A DNA stretch of 64,000 bases from Norana najaformis (lineage: Eukaryota; Annelida; Clitellata; Crassiclitellata; Hormogastridae). Position numbers and translations under genes: made by a program. The stretch lies in assembly GCA_964023275.1 (NCBI GenBank), contig OZ029921.1, forward strand, positions 14,017,806 through 14,081,805, given 5' to 3'. Of this stretch, positions 1 through 11,583 are shown in pieces. The notes under the pieces are model-generated. The model was not told the origin of the DNA, ran no database searches, and saw only the letters and a list, made by a program, of their open reading frames with translations. The first letter of the stretch is position 1. Each line of letters opens with the position of its first letter.

Positions 1-271
1 AGTTTTTCTAGGCGCTTCTATATATTCTATAGATATTACCATAACTGTACGAGTCTTCTCACCTGTCGTATGCTTCGTGAAACCTTCTCAAGGCAAGCCC
101 TCACCACCACCCCGGGCTTCGAAAAGGCAAAGGGGTATGCAGTGTATGCCGGACATTCAGGCCGTTCCATAATGGAAATGGCATGGCCTCAGAAATAAAC
201 CGTGCGCCGGCTCACATGAGCTACCCTTTGGAAACCTTCCTCTAACAAAACCAAACGATGCTGCACTGCTC

Positions 272-855
272 TTGGATTCTTCTGGGTCGTTGGAGGCCTC
301 GGTTGTTACCAATGTGACGTCACCTTATTCTTTTGTGGTTACAATTCCTAATCCGGTTCCACAAGCTAGGCTCCTTAAACGTATACTTAAGGCAGCAAGG
401 CCTAGTGTGGGTAGGTTGTATACCACTATTATTAACCGATTTCTGTCGGACCTTCTTCCAAGGCAGATCCTTTCATTTGGAGCCATAACACTGCAACAGC
501 CAGTTAGAGGACGCAAATGCAATAACTTGACATCCACCATTAAAGAAATTGAGAAATTCTTTTCCACTTGGCCTCTGGAAGGTGCAGACTGGTTGCCCGT
601 GAATCCTCCTCTGCGGTGAACAAGTCAGGACCAAACAGTGAGCAAGCTGTTGTTGCTGCGGTCTCATCCAAACTAGTAGACGAAAACATTAGGGTAGCAA
701 TAAGGAACTTGTGGTCTGATGATAAAGCTGTCCCGATCAATGCAGAGAGACTAGAAGAGTTGCCTTGAATCATCCTGCTCCTCCTCCAGACCGCACTTCC
801 ATACCGCCACCTACTCCTCACTCTCCGTTTCAAACTCCAGAGGCAGAAGAAAAAT
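272..855 (+). pseudogene. LINE ORF fragment upstream of RT (decayed)
   Basis: Two overlapping frames read as the segment that precedes reverse transcriptase in some invertebrate non-LTR retrotransposons. The first frame (272-619) has a basic stretch like ARLLKRILKAARPSVGRLY and then CNNLTSTIKEI. The second (568-768) has KLVDENIRVAIRNLWSDD, followed after a further frame change by a proline-rich HPAPPPDRTSIPPP. I know this order, a helical basic part followed by K-L-x-D-x-x-x-R-x-A-x-R and then HP..PP.D, from LINE ORFs; the family assignment is from memory. At least two frameshifts break it and the catalytic RT domain is missing. It abuts an oppositely oriented RT scrap at about 850. Positions 1-271 hold nothing I recognise. 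Confidence 0.5.
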
Positions 856-1039
856 GGTCCACCGTATCAAATGCAGCAGACAAGTCAAAAAGAACAAGCT
901 CTGTCACCATAACCTTATCCACAAAGCATATAATTTCATTGTCTTGTCTTGTCTTTAGCCGTCCTCGAGCTGAAGGTTGGTCGCACCACGGACAATTCTG
1001 TACCACTGCTTCTGTCCCTCGTTTCTCACAACTGGTCAA
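830..1039 (-). pseudogene. L2/CR1-like LINE RT scrap
   Basis: The minus strand encodes LVLFDLSAAFDTVDHF at about 851-898. This is motif A of L2/CR1-type reverse transcriptases, with the first catalytic Asp in FDLSAAFD. Only this block is recognisable and the flanking residues do not extend the RT domain. It resembles the better preserved minus-strand copy near 51.4 kb (LDWSVAFDTVDHSLF), so both probably come from one family. Positions 1050-1690 show no further coding signal. Confidence 0.6.
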
Positions 1040-1699
1040 TTGATAATTCAGTTCACGACTTGATGTCGTGTATCCATGTCATCTCGGGTCTTCTCCGAGC
1101 TCGAGATCTAGGAATTGTACCTTGGATGATCTCTTTCATTAAACAGTAAACAGACTCCACTAGGGCTGCAATGGGCTGCTAACAGTCCCGGATTCGCCTG
1201 GACAGTCCCGGAATCGGCTTTGTGCGTTCCATGTCCCGGATTGATCCCAAATTGTCTCGGAACTTGTTGTAAATATCCCCTTAACCAACTGTTGTTCTTC
1301 TTTTCGCACACTGAACTCGAACAGCCGGCCATAAATAAGTTTTACAGAGTGACCATAGAATAGACCCAATAAATGGCATCTGCAAATTGCACGCATCATG
1401 CATGTATATATGAACTTCGCTCGTGCTAGGCCCTGAAGCCTGGTAGGTTAATAGAAGTTGATAAACGTTTTGCTCTTGAAGTTGATTCAAATTTTATATA
1501 TAGGTCACTTGTCTCTTGATGATTTGAATCAAATCATTTGACTGTAATTTTTAGCGACTGTTTGCAGTAGATCCTACATTAGGCTGACGCAACATTCTTT
1601 ACATACAGCGATGTGGACAGGGTAAATTGGTGCTGGCATATCGAGTGACAATGCGGGCGTCCCGGATTGGCAGAATCAAAAGTTGGCACCCCTAGTCTC

Positions 1700-2790
1700 C
1701 ACTCTTTCGCAGCTCATGACCGAACAGCTCCCTCTTTTTGATGAATCCAAGCAAACTCAGCTCTACTCCTGCCGTCTCTAGAATGCAATCGTTTGTCTTC
1801 TTAGCAGTTCACAGTGCTGTAAGAATCTGACGCAGACACTTCATTCCAAATGCGTTTATTCTTGTCTTTCATCTTTCTTTATGGTCCAGCTCTCACAGCC
1901 ATACTGTGCCATTGACCATACAACAGCTGTCAGAAGTCGCATCTTTATTGCAAGAATATGCCGTGACCTTTCCATGTATTCTTTATTGCTGCCCCTACAT
2001 CTTGTCCTTTTGCCAGTTTTGATTGAATCTCGACTGCATTCAGATTCTTCGGTTATAAGTGAGCCAAGATATGGAAATGTATCAGCCTGCTTCAATTGAT
2101 TACTTTGTACTCTGATGCTACAGGTTGTGTCATTTGTTACCATGATGTTGGTTTTGTCACCATTAATCAACAGGCCCTGGTTGCTGCTTGCCCCGTCAAG
2201 ACGATTCACCGTCTCTTGTAGCTCTGCTTCCGAGGTTGCCAACAGAACAATGTCTGTCATCAGGATATTGGAGATGCTTAAATCTTCTCCCCTCTATTTG
2301 AATTCCACCAGAATAACCGGCCAGCGCTTCCCTCTTGACCATCTCTGCCAAGATGTCGAATAGGTATGGTGAGATCACACAGCTCTGTCGAACCCCTTTC
2401 TTGAGACGTAACCATCGTGATAATATTCCAGCTGCTCTTACTTTAGGTTGCTGTTTACAGCAGAGTCCAGTAAGCAGGTTGGTGGTATGAAGAGGGTATT
2501 ACCATGTCTGTCATGGTCAGCCAGAGCTTCTCATGGGAGACATAATCAAAAGCCTTCTTAAAATCAACAAAGAATATATACAGGGGCTACTTATGCTGTC
2601 TAGTTTTCTGCATGATTGTTCTAAGATTTGTGACTTGATCTCTTGTTACCCTTCCTATGCGAAATCCAGCTTGTTCGTCTGCCATCTCAGATTCTGTCTT
2701 AATCCAAATCCTTTCCATGGTAATCTTCAGGATGATTTTACTGGCATGCGAGACTATAATGTCATTATGAATTGCAAAAAGGACGGATTG
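1700..2790 (-). pseudogene. RTE-like LINE reverse transcriptase, frameshifted
   Basis: Read on the minus strand from high to low coordinate, RT blocks occur in order but in changing frames. They are a DQVTNLR-type fingers segment (about 2620-2700), VDFKKAFDYVSHE (motif A, about 2535-2575), ISPYLFDILAEMV (motif B region, 2340-2378), a decayed YADD box split between two frames (TDIVLLATSEAELQE, 2216-2260), and a thumb with YGCESWTIKKDE near 1875. Phrases such as KKAFD.VSHE and CESWT.KK are typical of the RTE-like LINEs often annotated as craniofacial development protein 2-like. Frameshifts and a damaged first Asp of the DD box make it inactive. The endonuclease is not seen. Confidence 0.75.
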
Positions 2791-2799
2791 CGTTGAATG

Positions 2800-3480
2800 A
2801 AACTTACGGCATGCAGACTGAAAGGGGAACGAAAGTTTATTGTCACAAAGAAACGAAGACTTGATCCAGAAGAGAACGAAGACTAATTAAATGCCAAAAA
2901 GCTTTTCAAAAGGCCGAGTTTTGAAAGAGAGACACGGATCCTGTTATGCTATGAATAAGTTGCTTCGTTTTTATGTGACTGAATGTCATGCCATGTCACG
3001 TTATGCTATTCTATGCTCCATCATTTCATGTTATGCGCTATCTCCAATTCATGCCATTAAACTTAAGCTTTTACCATTAAGTTATGTTTGTGTTAATAAT
3101 TTATGTTTATATATTTTTTTAAATTTTAATTCATCCAACACGGTTTTCATGTTTTTTGAAAAGTTTTTTGTTAAGCCATCTTGTAGTCTCGTTGATCAAA
3201 TTTGACCCATGTGTTAGTCATTCGATCCACCAGATCACGACATCTTTTTGGTGCCAGGCTCATCTGTTCTCTTTTCTCTCACACTTACCCCCAAATCTCT
3301 CCTCGCTCTGTGCTTTTCTTTATTTTCTCTATGCCATCTGATATTCTCTACAACTGCCTCTTATCTCCTCTTCACCTCTGTCTTTGTTTCTTCTTTACTC
3401 CTGTCGGCTGCTTTCCTTCAGCTCCAGGTTAATCACAGACGTGTTTCCTCAGTTATGAGCTGCGCCCATGTCTCTTTGAA
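2800..3480. other. T-rich interval, no gene recognised
   Basis: Pyrimidine-rich and AT-rich sequence. The short frames here are low-complexity and match nothing I know. Confidence 0.4.
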
Positions 3481-3582
3481 AACAAGGTATTAGGAGACCA
3501 GTCGAAATGACCTCCAGGAGTGGCTATTTTTACGATTTTCCCTATTTACGACCACTGGAGATGTCGGCTGCTGCCCTAGGTC

Positions 3583-3618
3583 TGTGCTATGGCATAATGG
3601 CCAACACTGACGGTAATT
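3583..3618 (+). repeat. 36-bp direct repeat, left copy (DR1-L)
   Basis: A 36-bp sequence beginning TGTGCTATGGCATAATGG and ending GACGGTAATT is repeated exactly at 5794-5829. It ends immediately before CACTGGTCAACA, the outer terminus of transposon copy 1. Its reverse strand contains CAGTGTTGGCCATTATGCC, which looks like the terminus of another repeat continuing leftwards to about 3480. Confidence 0.9.
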
Positions 3619-3872
3619 CACTGGTCAACATAGAAATCGTTACTGACTGGAAAAGGCCCTAATGTGTAGCATCTTGGTGTGCTGAACACGAATATAACCA
3701 TAAAATCTTTTTATTGGCTCTCGTTTTGAAAATATTTCATATAGTTCATTTTTTATGTTTCACCATGTAAATTTATGCAGTAGGACTGCGACAATATCCT
3801 AAATAAGTCTAGAATGATGTAATATTCCACCTCATTGCATAATCCCATCATGGACACATCATGCACAGTTGA

Positions 3873-3954
3873 TTACGTCATTTTCTGATGCAATGTAAAA
3901 CTACAGCCAGTCGGCTGCTGACGTAAGATGACGTCAGCAGTGTACTATATAAAG
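3873..3954 (+). promoter_or_regulatory. Promoter: three CRE-like sites plus TATA box
   Basis: TTACGTCA (3873-3880), TGACGTAA (3919-3926) and the palindromic TGACGTCA (3929-3936) lie just upstream of TATATAAAG (3946-3954), about 115 bp before the ATG. All four are kept in copy 2 in the same order. CRE/ATF-type bZIP factors bind such octamers; that they drive this element is inference. Confidence 0.6.
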
Positions 3955-4068
3955 CGAGTCGGAACGGTTGAGCATTTACAATATTACAGACTTTGTGCGA
4001 GACAGTTTATGTTACTGTTTCATAAAACTATTATTACTTTATCCATTTAGATACAATACAGAACAGTA

Positions 4069-5758
4069 ATGCCTCGGAAGTGCGTAAATACTGTGGACAA
4101 CTTTTGTTACACTTGTGGGGAAGTGACATTTGCCAACCAGAAGAAAAGTATCACTTATCAAGTCAAGAAGGCATATCATGCTTACTTCGAATGCAAGGTT
4201 GGTGACCAAGACAAGCCATGGGCCCCGCATATATGCTGTGCTCAATGTACAACACAGCTTTCACAGTGGTTGAATGGCAAAAGACCATCAATGCCGTTTG
4301 CAGTTCCCATTGTGTGGAGAGAGCAAAGCAACCACGTAGATGACTGTTACTTCTGCTTGGTTCCTCCTCTTTCCGGTGGAATAACGAAGCAAAAGAAGTC
4401 GACAATTGTCTACCCAAACATTCCGTCAGCATTGAGACCAGTTCCACATGGTGATGGACTTCCTATTCCAGAACCTCCAGCAGAATATATTTCCCTTGAT
4501 TCATCTGATGAGGACAAGAGTGAGCCGACATGTTCTTCTCCTGGTCCGTCAGCGTGCAGTGATCCCGATTTTCACTGTGGTGCATCATCAACCCCACACA
4601 GAATAACACAGGAAGAACTAAATGACCTTGTTCGTGATTTGGACTTATCCAAAAACAAGGCAGAATTGCTAGGATCAAGACTCCAACAATGGAATCTTCT
4701 AGAAGAAGATGTCACAATTACTTCATATAGAAAGCGCCATCAGCAGTTGGAACCTTTCTTTATGAAGGAAGGTAATCTGGTATTCTGTTCCAATATTGAC
4801 GACCTCATGAATGCCTTACAGATCACTCATGACCCACAAGAATGGAGACTCTTTGTAGACTCTTCAACACTGAGTCTTAAGGCTGTGCTTTTGCACAATG
4901 GAAACCGTCTTCCATCTATTCCATTAGCGCATGCTGTCCACATGCAAGAGACATACGATAACCTAAAACAGCTACTGCATTCCATTGACTATAACAGGTA
5001 CAAATGGCACCTGTGTGGTGATTTGAAGGTAGTTGCCATTTTAATGGGACTGCAGCAAGGATATACAAAATATATGTGTTTCTTGTGTGAGTGGGATAGC
5101 CGAGCAAGAGAGTTGCACTACGTGCGGAAGGAATGGACTCCCAGACAAAACATGGCAGTTGGACAGAAGAATATCCAGCACCCAGCTCTGGTCGAGGCTC
5201 ACAAAATCCTACTACCACCCCTTCACATCAAACTAGGTTTGGTGAAGAACTTCGTGAAAGCCATGGAGCGCACTTCGCCAGCTTTCCGATACCTGCATGA
5301 AAAATTCCCTCGACTCAGCGAAGCAAAGATTAAAGAGGGAGTTTTTGTGGGTCCTCAGATTAGAGAACTCTTCAAAGATGACCGCTTCAACAACTTGCTG
5401 GAGGGTGATGCGAAACAAGCATGGAATGCTTTTCGTCTAGTGTCTACAGACTTTCTGGGGAATGTTAGGGCAGAAAACTACAAGGAACTAGTAGAAGACA
5501 TGCTCAAGCAGTACCAGAAATTTCGCTGCAATGTCTCTGAAGATGCATTTCCTTCATTCCCATCTGGATTTCTTCCCTGACAACTGTGGTATGGTTAGTG
5601 ACGAACATGGCGAACTTTTTCATCAAGATATCGCAACAATGGAGCAAAGGTACCAGGGAAAATGGTCCACTACAATGTTGGCTGACTACTGCTGGACACT
5701 CCGCAGACATGCTCCCGAACAGCTGTACAAGAGACAGGCAAAAAAATCTAAGAACTAG
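4069..5758 (+). pseudogene. Transposase-like ORF, copy 1, frameshifted
   Basis: The first frame (4069-5580, 503 aa) matches copy 2 almost residue for residue until about codon 488, then ends in 16 unrelated residues. The second frame (5531-5758) supplies the missing C-terminus, beginning at the SLKMHFLHSHLDFF region. Copy 2 reads GCAATATGTCTC where copy 1 has GCAATGTCTC, so a 2-bp loss of AT near 5530 caused the break. Domains are as in copy 2: FCYTCGE with HICCAQC (N-terminal zinc motif), DDCYFC, LFVDSS, CGDLKVV, MCFLCEWDSR. The third putative catalytic Glu lies after the shift. The C-terminal piece also has GELFHQD where both other copies have GERFHQD. Loss of frame makes it a probable dead copy, unless a 2-nt frame change occurs in translation, for which I see no signal. 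Confidence 0.8.
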
Positions 5759-5793
5759 TCTATGACCTGGTTTTTACAAATATTAACTGTAAG

Positions 5794-5829
5794 TGTGCTA
5801 TGGCATAATGGCCAACACTGACGGTAATT
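5794..5829 (+). repeat. 36-bp direct repeat, right copy (DR1-R)
   Basis: An exact second copy of 3583-3618. It joins the 3' UTR of copy 1 (ending TATTAACTGTAAG) with no TIR between. Identity to the left copy ends at both borders. Confidence 0.9.
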
Positions 5830-7980
5830 TATAGCCTAATCAGTCTGCTTGCACAAAATAAGGAAGATAAAAGAAAACAGAGATTTTGATAGAATTACTT
5901 TACACATACTAAATAAGAAACTCCGACTACTTTGAACTAAGCATATGCATTTCATGCAATCTAATTGTCGTTTCCGTCAAGACACTGACTCTAAATGACG
6001 TGTTTTTGATCGTAGAATGTATGTCGCATAAAGTAAGAGAAGCTACAGGTGACATTTTACACTCTAGACCTGAATGTAAATGAGAGGAAGTCGGTGATTG
6101 CTTTTGCCACCATTCATAGACACAAAACATCCACGGTCAACTAAAACTGAATTACTGTACACTCAACAGCGACGATTACTTGAAAGTGACTGATGACGAT
6201 TTTACTCCTCGTGGTCGCCCTCTGAAAACAACAATCATATAGAAACTAATCCATTACATAAAACGACCGACTAAAATACAGAAGCTAAGCCAATTAAAGA
6301 AAAGAAAAGGATCAATCACAGAAAAATCTATAAAGATAAAGACCAATTAAAGAATAGAACCTGCGCATATATTGCTACTCATTCACATGGTTGCGTAAAA
6401 ATCAACAAATAAGTCATTCCATTCTCATTCGAATGACTTCTTCTAGAACTTTTCTTCGAGTTCACAAATCCTCCCAACTGACTTTAGAGATCTGTCTTCA
6501 GGACTCTTATCTCCCAAACTGAAAAATATTTTACTTGATATCTTATCTGGGGTTTCTCTTCTTCCCTTGTCTCGCACGTCATCGTCCACTTCTGATCCAA
6601 ACCTCACCTTGGCGATTCTCTTGTTTATGAAGCGCCAGGTTTATGCTAGTAATGGGGAGGTTATGTTGGAGTAGTACAGTGGATGTTACTAAGGTGATGA
6701 TGAAGACAACGAAGATGAGGTGGCGAAAAGTATACGATGGTGATGTTGACAACGACGACGACGATGATGATGGTAGTACTGGGATGAGCGTACCTCCTTT
6801 CCAGCAGATGTATGGTAGGAATCGTCCGCTCTTCGTCTTCTTAAAGCAGAATCCTTGATGACGACCGCGCTTCGCTGGTACCTTATCAACGGCCACTTCT
6901 GGGCTGATACGACCTTCGCTTATCAACTGAAACACACGACAGTAACAGCAACCGATAACTTATCAAATGAGACGACATCCAAAAGCAGCCGCAACAAACA
7001 CAACTTAATTTTCAACTGAAGCATGCAACAACCTATTCGCCGACCAAAACGCCGACAGCGAACCAAGATCACTAGTGATCTCTTACGTCTGAAGAACCAG
7101 TAACTCTCAACATGATGTCAACTGTCAAACCTGGTAGAGCTCGATGTGGTTCTACGTTTGCGAGAGAGCCCGCCAGTGGTGAATTTTTCCAGCTTTACGA
7201 GCATAATTTCTTTTGGGATGTTCTTAATGGAGGCTAGGCTAACGATATGCCTATTTATCTAGGCTTGCTATTTAGAATAACAATGAGCTCATCGAGTGGC
7301 ACTTAGATAGCGCTATAAAATCTTCATTTCCGTATATACACTACAATAATTGTCTAAGGATATGGAATAATGTATCAGCTTCAGGTTGAAATGTTTTATT
7401 TCCTGTGCTATTTGCAAACGTAACATGACTTACATAGAACAAGACGTCGATCACAGGCGGCCACAAAAGCAACGAACGACTGCCTCTTAAGAGAAAAACA
7501 CAACGTCCACCAACAGACGCTGACAAAACACGGCTCAAAAAAACCGAGACGGTAGAAAGGCTCAGAAGAACCGAACAAGTGATCCACGCAGGGAGACACG
7601 ACTGGCCGAACGAGAGGGGAAGAAAACAGTCACGCAGGACCAAAACCAAGATACAGTCTGAGTCAGACTTACATTAGCACAACACCTTTTATAAGGTCGG
7701 CTTTCCAGTTTTATCGCCAAAATGTACATAGGACACAGGCGTACAACTCAACCTACTCAGTCCTATAATGTATACCCCGTATGCAACAAACCCCCAATCA
7801 GAAGCTGAGGGATCCTGTAATGTTACGAAAATTGTGTAACAAAATATAACTGCTATACAGGAATATATTTCATAGATAAGAAAATGTGCAACTGTAACAA
7901 AATCCAAACTGATATTCAAGAAATATCCAAGCAATATAACAATTTTAGAATTGATCAAAAAGGGTCAAACTATTTAACTT
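5830..7980. other. No gene recognised
   Basis: AT-rich, with a short GAC/GAT run near 6750-6775. Minus-strand frames at 6.6-6.9 and 7.3-7.65 kb are low-complexity or unrecognised. The 7.3-7.7 kb part could be a long terminal repeat belonging to the gypsy remnant that follows, but I cannot find a second copy. Confidence 0.4.
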
Positions 7981-7989
7981 AACAGAATG

Positions 7990-9230
7990 CTAAAGTCGAT
8001 GGTCAACTAAGAACGTCGGGAAGGAGATTAAATTGTCCAGGGCGACACTTGATGTCCAAGGAATATTGTTCCTGTCCCAAACTCCAGCATAACAGTTTTT
8101 GGTTAGCATTGGCCATCTTGTCTACGAATTGTAGGGCACTGTGATCCATGTACAGCGCGACTGGTGCGGATCCGCATTATACGCTGAAAAACGCATTACA
8201 GAGCTAAGACCTCTTTCGGTCGTGGAATAGCCAGTTTCGTGGGCTTTCAATTTGCGACTAAGAAAAGACCCAGAATATTCGACCTCGTTCGATCACCTGA
8301 AAAACACAAAGCTCCAACACAAAACTGCGATGACTCAACAACATACAAACTAGTTTGTCAAGGTTGGGTGCCATGGTCGCAAAATAGGATGCGATGTCAA
8401 ACGCGACTTTAGATCAGCAAAAAGCTTTTTCAGCTTCAGCTAACCAACTGAATGGTTGATCCTTTTTCAACAACTCAGTAAAGGCCGAAGTAATCTCCGA
8501 ATAATGGGGTAATTATCTACGGTAGAACCCAGCAAGTCCCAAATATGACCGCTTTTTATTTTGTGACCGAGGAAAGTTCAACAGCACTTGAACCTTCTGC
8601 ATCCTCGATTGAATGGCATTCAAACCAAAGTGATGACCCAAAAGCATCAATTTCCGCATTTGCAAAAACACAGTTTTTCAAATTGAGTGTTAACTTACCA
8701 TTAACAATTCTTGATAGCCCTTGTTTTGAAATTAGACATATGTGCTGACCAAGAAGTACTGAAAGTGATTATGTCATCTAGATATGCAGCACAGGAAACA
8801 TCAAAATCATGAAACAACTGTCGGACCAAGCAAGAAAATGCTGCAGGATGATTCCTGAGACCAAAGGGATTGTATGTCCACTGGAAATTTCCATGTGGCG
8901 TAACATATCTAGTAAGTGGAATGGACTCCTTGTCCAAGGGAATCTGCCCTTAAGTCATGTGCAGCTTGGTAAAGAATTTGGCCTTTCCAATCTTATCAAT
9001 CAAAGTTTCTACTCTAGACATGGGAAACGGATCTGAATTGTGGCAGCACTTGATTACAGGAAGTCAGTACATAGTCAACCTGACCCATCATTCTGCTTCT
9101 GGACAACTGCTATGGGTGCAGCTCAAGGACTTTCCGATTCTTCTATTAGGCTTTCGTTAATTTCTTTGCTCGTTTTTGCAAGTTTCTCAAGATGTAACCG
9201 ATAAACCGTTTGGCCGTTTGCATCCATTGC
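7990..9230 (-). pseudogene. Ty3/gypsy pol remnant (RT and RNase H)
   Basis: On the minus strand, RT then RNase H can be followed through several frames. RT shows DPFPMSRVETLIDKIGKAKF-like sequence (about 9000-9050), TPHGNFQWTYNPFGLRN (8850-8900) and AAYLDDIITFS (8760-8795) with the catalytic DD. The connection region has YLGLAGFYRR and HYSEITSAFTELLKKDQPF (8430-8550). RNase H shows DHSALQFVDKMANANQKLL then LDIKCRPGQFNLLPDVL (8010-8150). This order and wording are characteristic of Ty3/gypsy pol. Stops and frameshifts are frequent, no integrase or paired LTRs are visible, and the copy is old. Confidence 0.85.
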
Positions 9231-9239
9231 CTAGGTTCC

Positions 9240-10540
9240 AATATCCATGATCAACTCAAAGGTTTTGGATGTAGTTTACAGGTCACATAAATATTTACTT
9301 AATTGCTTAATTTGGGAAATAATTAAGGGTTGTGTATATGAAGGCACACGCGTGAAGCAGGCTCATGCCCCACAGAGCAGTTCGAAGCTGTTGATATCCG
9401 GAAAAAGACAAATGAGCGTTGTATCATTTATATTCTGATAGGGTGTCATGTGGCATTAGAATCTTCTATTATGCCAAGTCTTTCCAATTATTTCTTAATT
9501 TGTTTTCGATCACTGAGTTAAATTGTTAAATTATTATGGCGATGTTGGTTAGAAATTCTACCTTTTCCTACGATTACTGCTCTGGTTATAGGTTGGTGGA
9601 TTTTCCATCCCTACCACAGCCATTCCACCGACGAAACTGTGGAATTGTCTACCACGAGCCCACCTTTCATTTTTGCATTGTACAGCAAGTATTCTGCCTA
9701 TTTGTCTTTCTGACTTCTTTCGTCTTTGAAGCCAGTTTCTCTTTCTTTTACTTCACATCATTAACGATCTGTGAATCTCAAGGGATGCTTCTGGTTATTA
9801 CATTCAGCGCCTACGATTGGTCCAATCAACGTCCGAAAAAGAGGCGAACAAAATTTCATAAATACCCAATTAACAACTTGAGAATTCAGATGTGTTTGCT
9901 TTTACTACAAGATTGATGATGCGTCTAAATAGGACTTGATGGATACCCTGGTCTTTTATGATCTATGTTGATTTCATCTGTCAAAGGCCAGATCCGCATG
10001 TAACAGCTACACATAAGTAGCACATGACCGATGCTTGCGGAACTTGGTGTATAGGAAACAGAAAGCGGGTGACACCACTAAGCTCTTACGGTCTGCACAT
10101 AGCAACAGCTAGACGACATTTTAAAGGGCTACTTAGGTCGACAAGTTCAAACAACAAATATTGTATCTGCGACAACAGAATTAAAAAAGCATAACATACT
10201 CAGCTACTAAATACCCACGCACGCACACATACCTATTCACCAACGCATATAACATACATACGCTGTGCCTAAACTTACAATCTCCTTATTTAAGCAGATA
10301 TTTGCCTGCTAACCTCGGGACACATTACATGTACACCACACATAAACCATGCAGCTGACGAATTGTCGTCTGGAAAAATTTCTATGTGAGGCGTAGGCCT
10401 ATACGATTGCAGAGAAAAGGTCTTGAGGGAATCGAGGAACACGCAACTCATTTGCTATACAGAATAAACAGAGAAATCGATTTGAGGAAAATATATTTGG
10501 CATAGCTCGTTCGATCGACTGATTGACTCGTGGATGTATT
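9240..10540. other. No gene recognised
   Basis: AT-rich sequence with a degenerate CACAC/ATAC stretch near 10.2 kb. A 126-codon plus-strand frame (9536-9916) is rich in Phe and Ser and has no recognisable domain. Confidence 0.35.
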
Positions 10541-10630
10541 GCTTATATGATCGAATGGAATGATGATGTAGAATTAGTGAGATGAAGAATAAGAATTGAT
10601 GACTCGACTACAGCATGTAGTCTTCCATAC

Positions 10631-10735
10631 CTCCTGAATTGACAGGTAGACGAGTTCTTTGAAGTTCTCTTCCAGATTTCTCGTCTCCAGCCATGTCGCT
10701 CGTCGATCTTGCGATGTTTGCTCAGCAGACTCAAC
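10631..10735 (-). CDS. Possible internal exon (35 codons)
   Basis: On the minus strand a 105-bp segment is open in one frame. It follows a TATTTTAG acceptor at 10736 and ends in CAGGAG just before a GTATGG donor at 10630. It would encode a polar helical peptide starting VESAEQTSQDRRATW and ending ELVYLSIQE, phase 0 at both ends. Both splice sites fit the animal consensus and residue use is protein-like, but no domain is recognised and no partner exon is assigned. It could be a chance coincidence of short signals. Confidence 0.3.
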
Positions 10736-10924
10736 CTAAAATACATCGAATCGCGCATTAAAACTAATGTTTGTATCAACAGTCGACGTCAAAGCTGCTC
10801 TCTGGATGCCCCGTTGCGTTTCTTTGTATATACCTATACGTGTACAAATATGTAAAGGCCTTCTTATGCCGGCCTATAAAACTACCTTTAAAGATTGTGT
10901 CTTCGCACTTGACTTTGACTGTTT

Positions 10925-11170
10925 TGCTGGCCTAACCTTCTTCTCCTTCCTTGTCCTCTTTATTGTTCTGTTTTCTTTCATTCTTCGCTTCCTCTTTCTT
11001 CTTCACCTCCTCTTCTTTCTACTTCGGTATGTTCTCCTTCTCTGTAATCTCCTCTATTTCTTCTTTCTCTTCAACATACTCTTACCCTTCCTTCCCTATG
11101 TCTTCCTCTTTCTCTTCCTCCTACTCGTTATCCTAATCGTCTTTCTCCTCTTGTTCTTGCGCTGTTCGAA
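10925..11170. repeat. Pyrimidine-rich (CTT/TTC) tract
   Basis: About 245 bp almost entirely C and T on the plus strand, a degenerate TTC/CTT run. The long Leu/Phe-rich plus-strand frame across it is a composition artefact. Confidence 0.7.
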
Positions 11171-11399
11171 GTTCGTTCTGAAGTTCTATCTTTGCGTCTC
11201 TTATGAGTTCCTGGCTTTCTGGAAGATCGGTGCCAGTCTTCGTCTGCTTCCTCGAATCTGATCCGCAGCATTTCGTTCCGCGTAATTTCAAAATCGCGTG
11301 GCCTCCTGCTCCAATTCTTCAGTTCCTTCTCTGTCGTCGAATTACATCCACGTACCTACTATACATCCACATCCCGGTGTATGTTTAGATGCAAAATTT

Positions 11400-11483
11400 A
11401 GAAACTGGTTCAACCTTTAAAGACATATAATCAGCGAACTAAGGAGACAATATTATTTGGCAGCCACATTGTGTTAGCCAGTG
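11400..11483 (-). mobile_element. Solitary TIR remnant of the same element family
   Basis: Read on the minus strand from 11483, the sequence starts CACTGGCTAACACAATG, continues GCTGCC, and has GCTGATT about 50 bp in. That order matches the termini of the intact element (CACTGGCCAACACATAAT, TTGCC, GCTGATTC). TTA follows the end at 11484-11486. Only the terminus is preserved. Confidence 0.5.
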
Positions 11484-11583
11484 TTAATTGTGATATACTT
11501 TACTTCACATTGAGTTTAGCTTCGCCTGCGTTTAGCAATAAGAATTGAACGCATTTTGGCGTACTTTAAAGCGTACAACACAA

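Larger units (their letters stand above)
3619..5793 (+). mobile_element. TIR DNA element, copy 1 (one TIR kept)
   Basis: The element consists of a left terminus starting CACTGGTCAACA (3619), about 140 bp of subterminal sequence, a promoter, the long ORF and a short 3' UTR ending at about 5793. Subterminal GTGCTGAACACGAATAT (3679-3695) is identical to 11692-11708 in copy 2. There it lies on the opposite side of the gene, as expected if the ancestral element had this block at both ends as a long TIR. Here the right TIR is missing and the gene's 3' UTR runs straight into the 36-bp direct repeat. The core from CCATGTAAATTT (3763) to the repeat matches copy 2 almost base for base. Confidence 0.8.

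Noticed and set aside
3583-5829. Direct repeats around copy 1 as LTRs
   Set aside because: Only 36 bp, no primer-binding site or polypurine tract, and the enclosed ORF is not gag or pol.
7341-7649. 102-codon minus-strand ORF as env or an accessory gene of the gypsy element
   Set aside because: No recognisable motif, and the intervening pol sequence is incomplete.
10767-11261. Leu/Phe-rich 164-codon membrane protein
   Set aside because: The hydrophobicity comes from a pyrimidine tract; no start context or domain.
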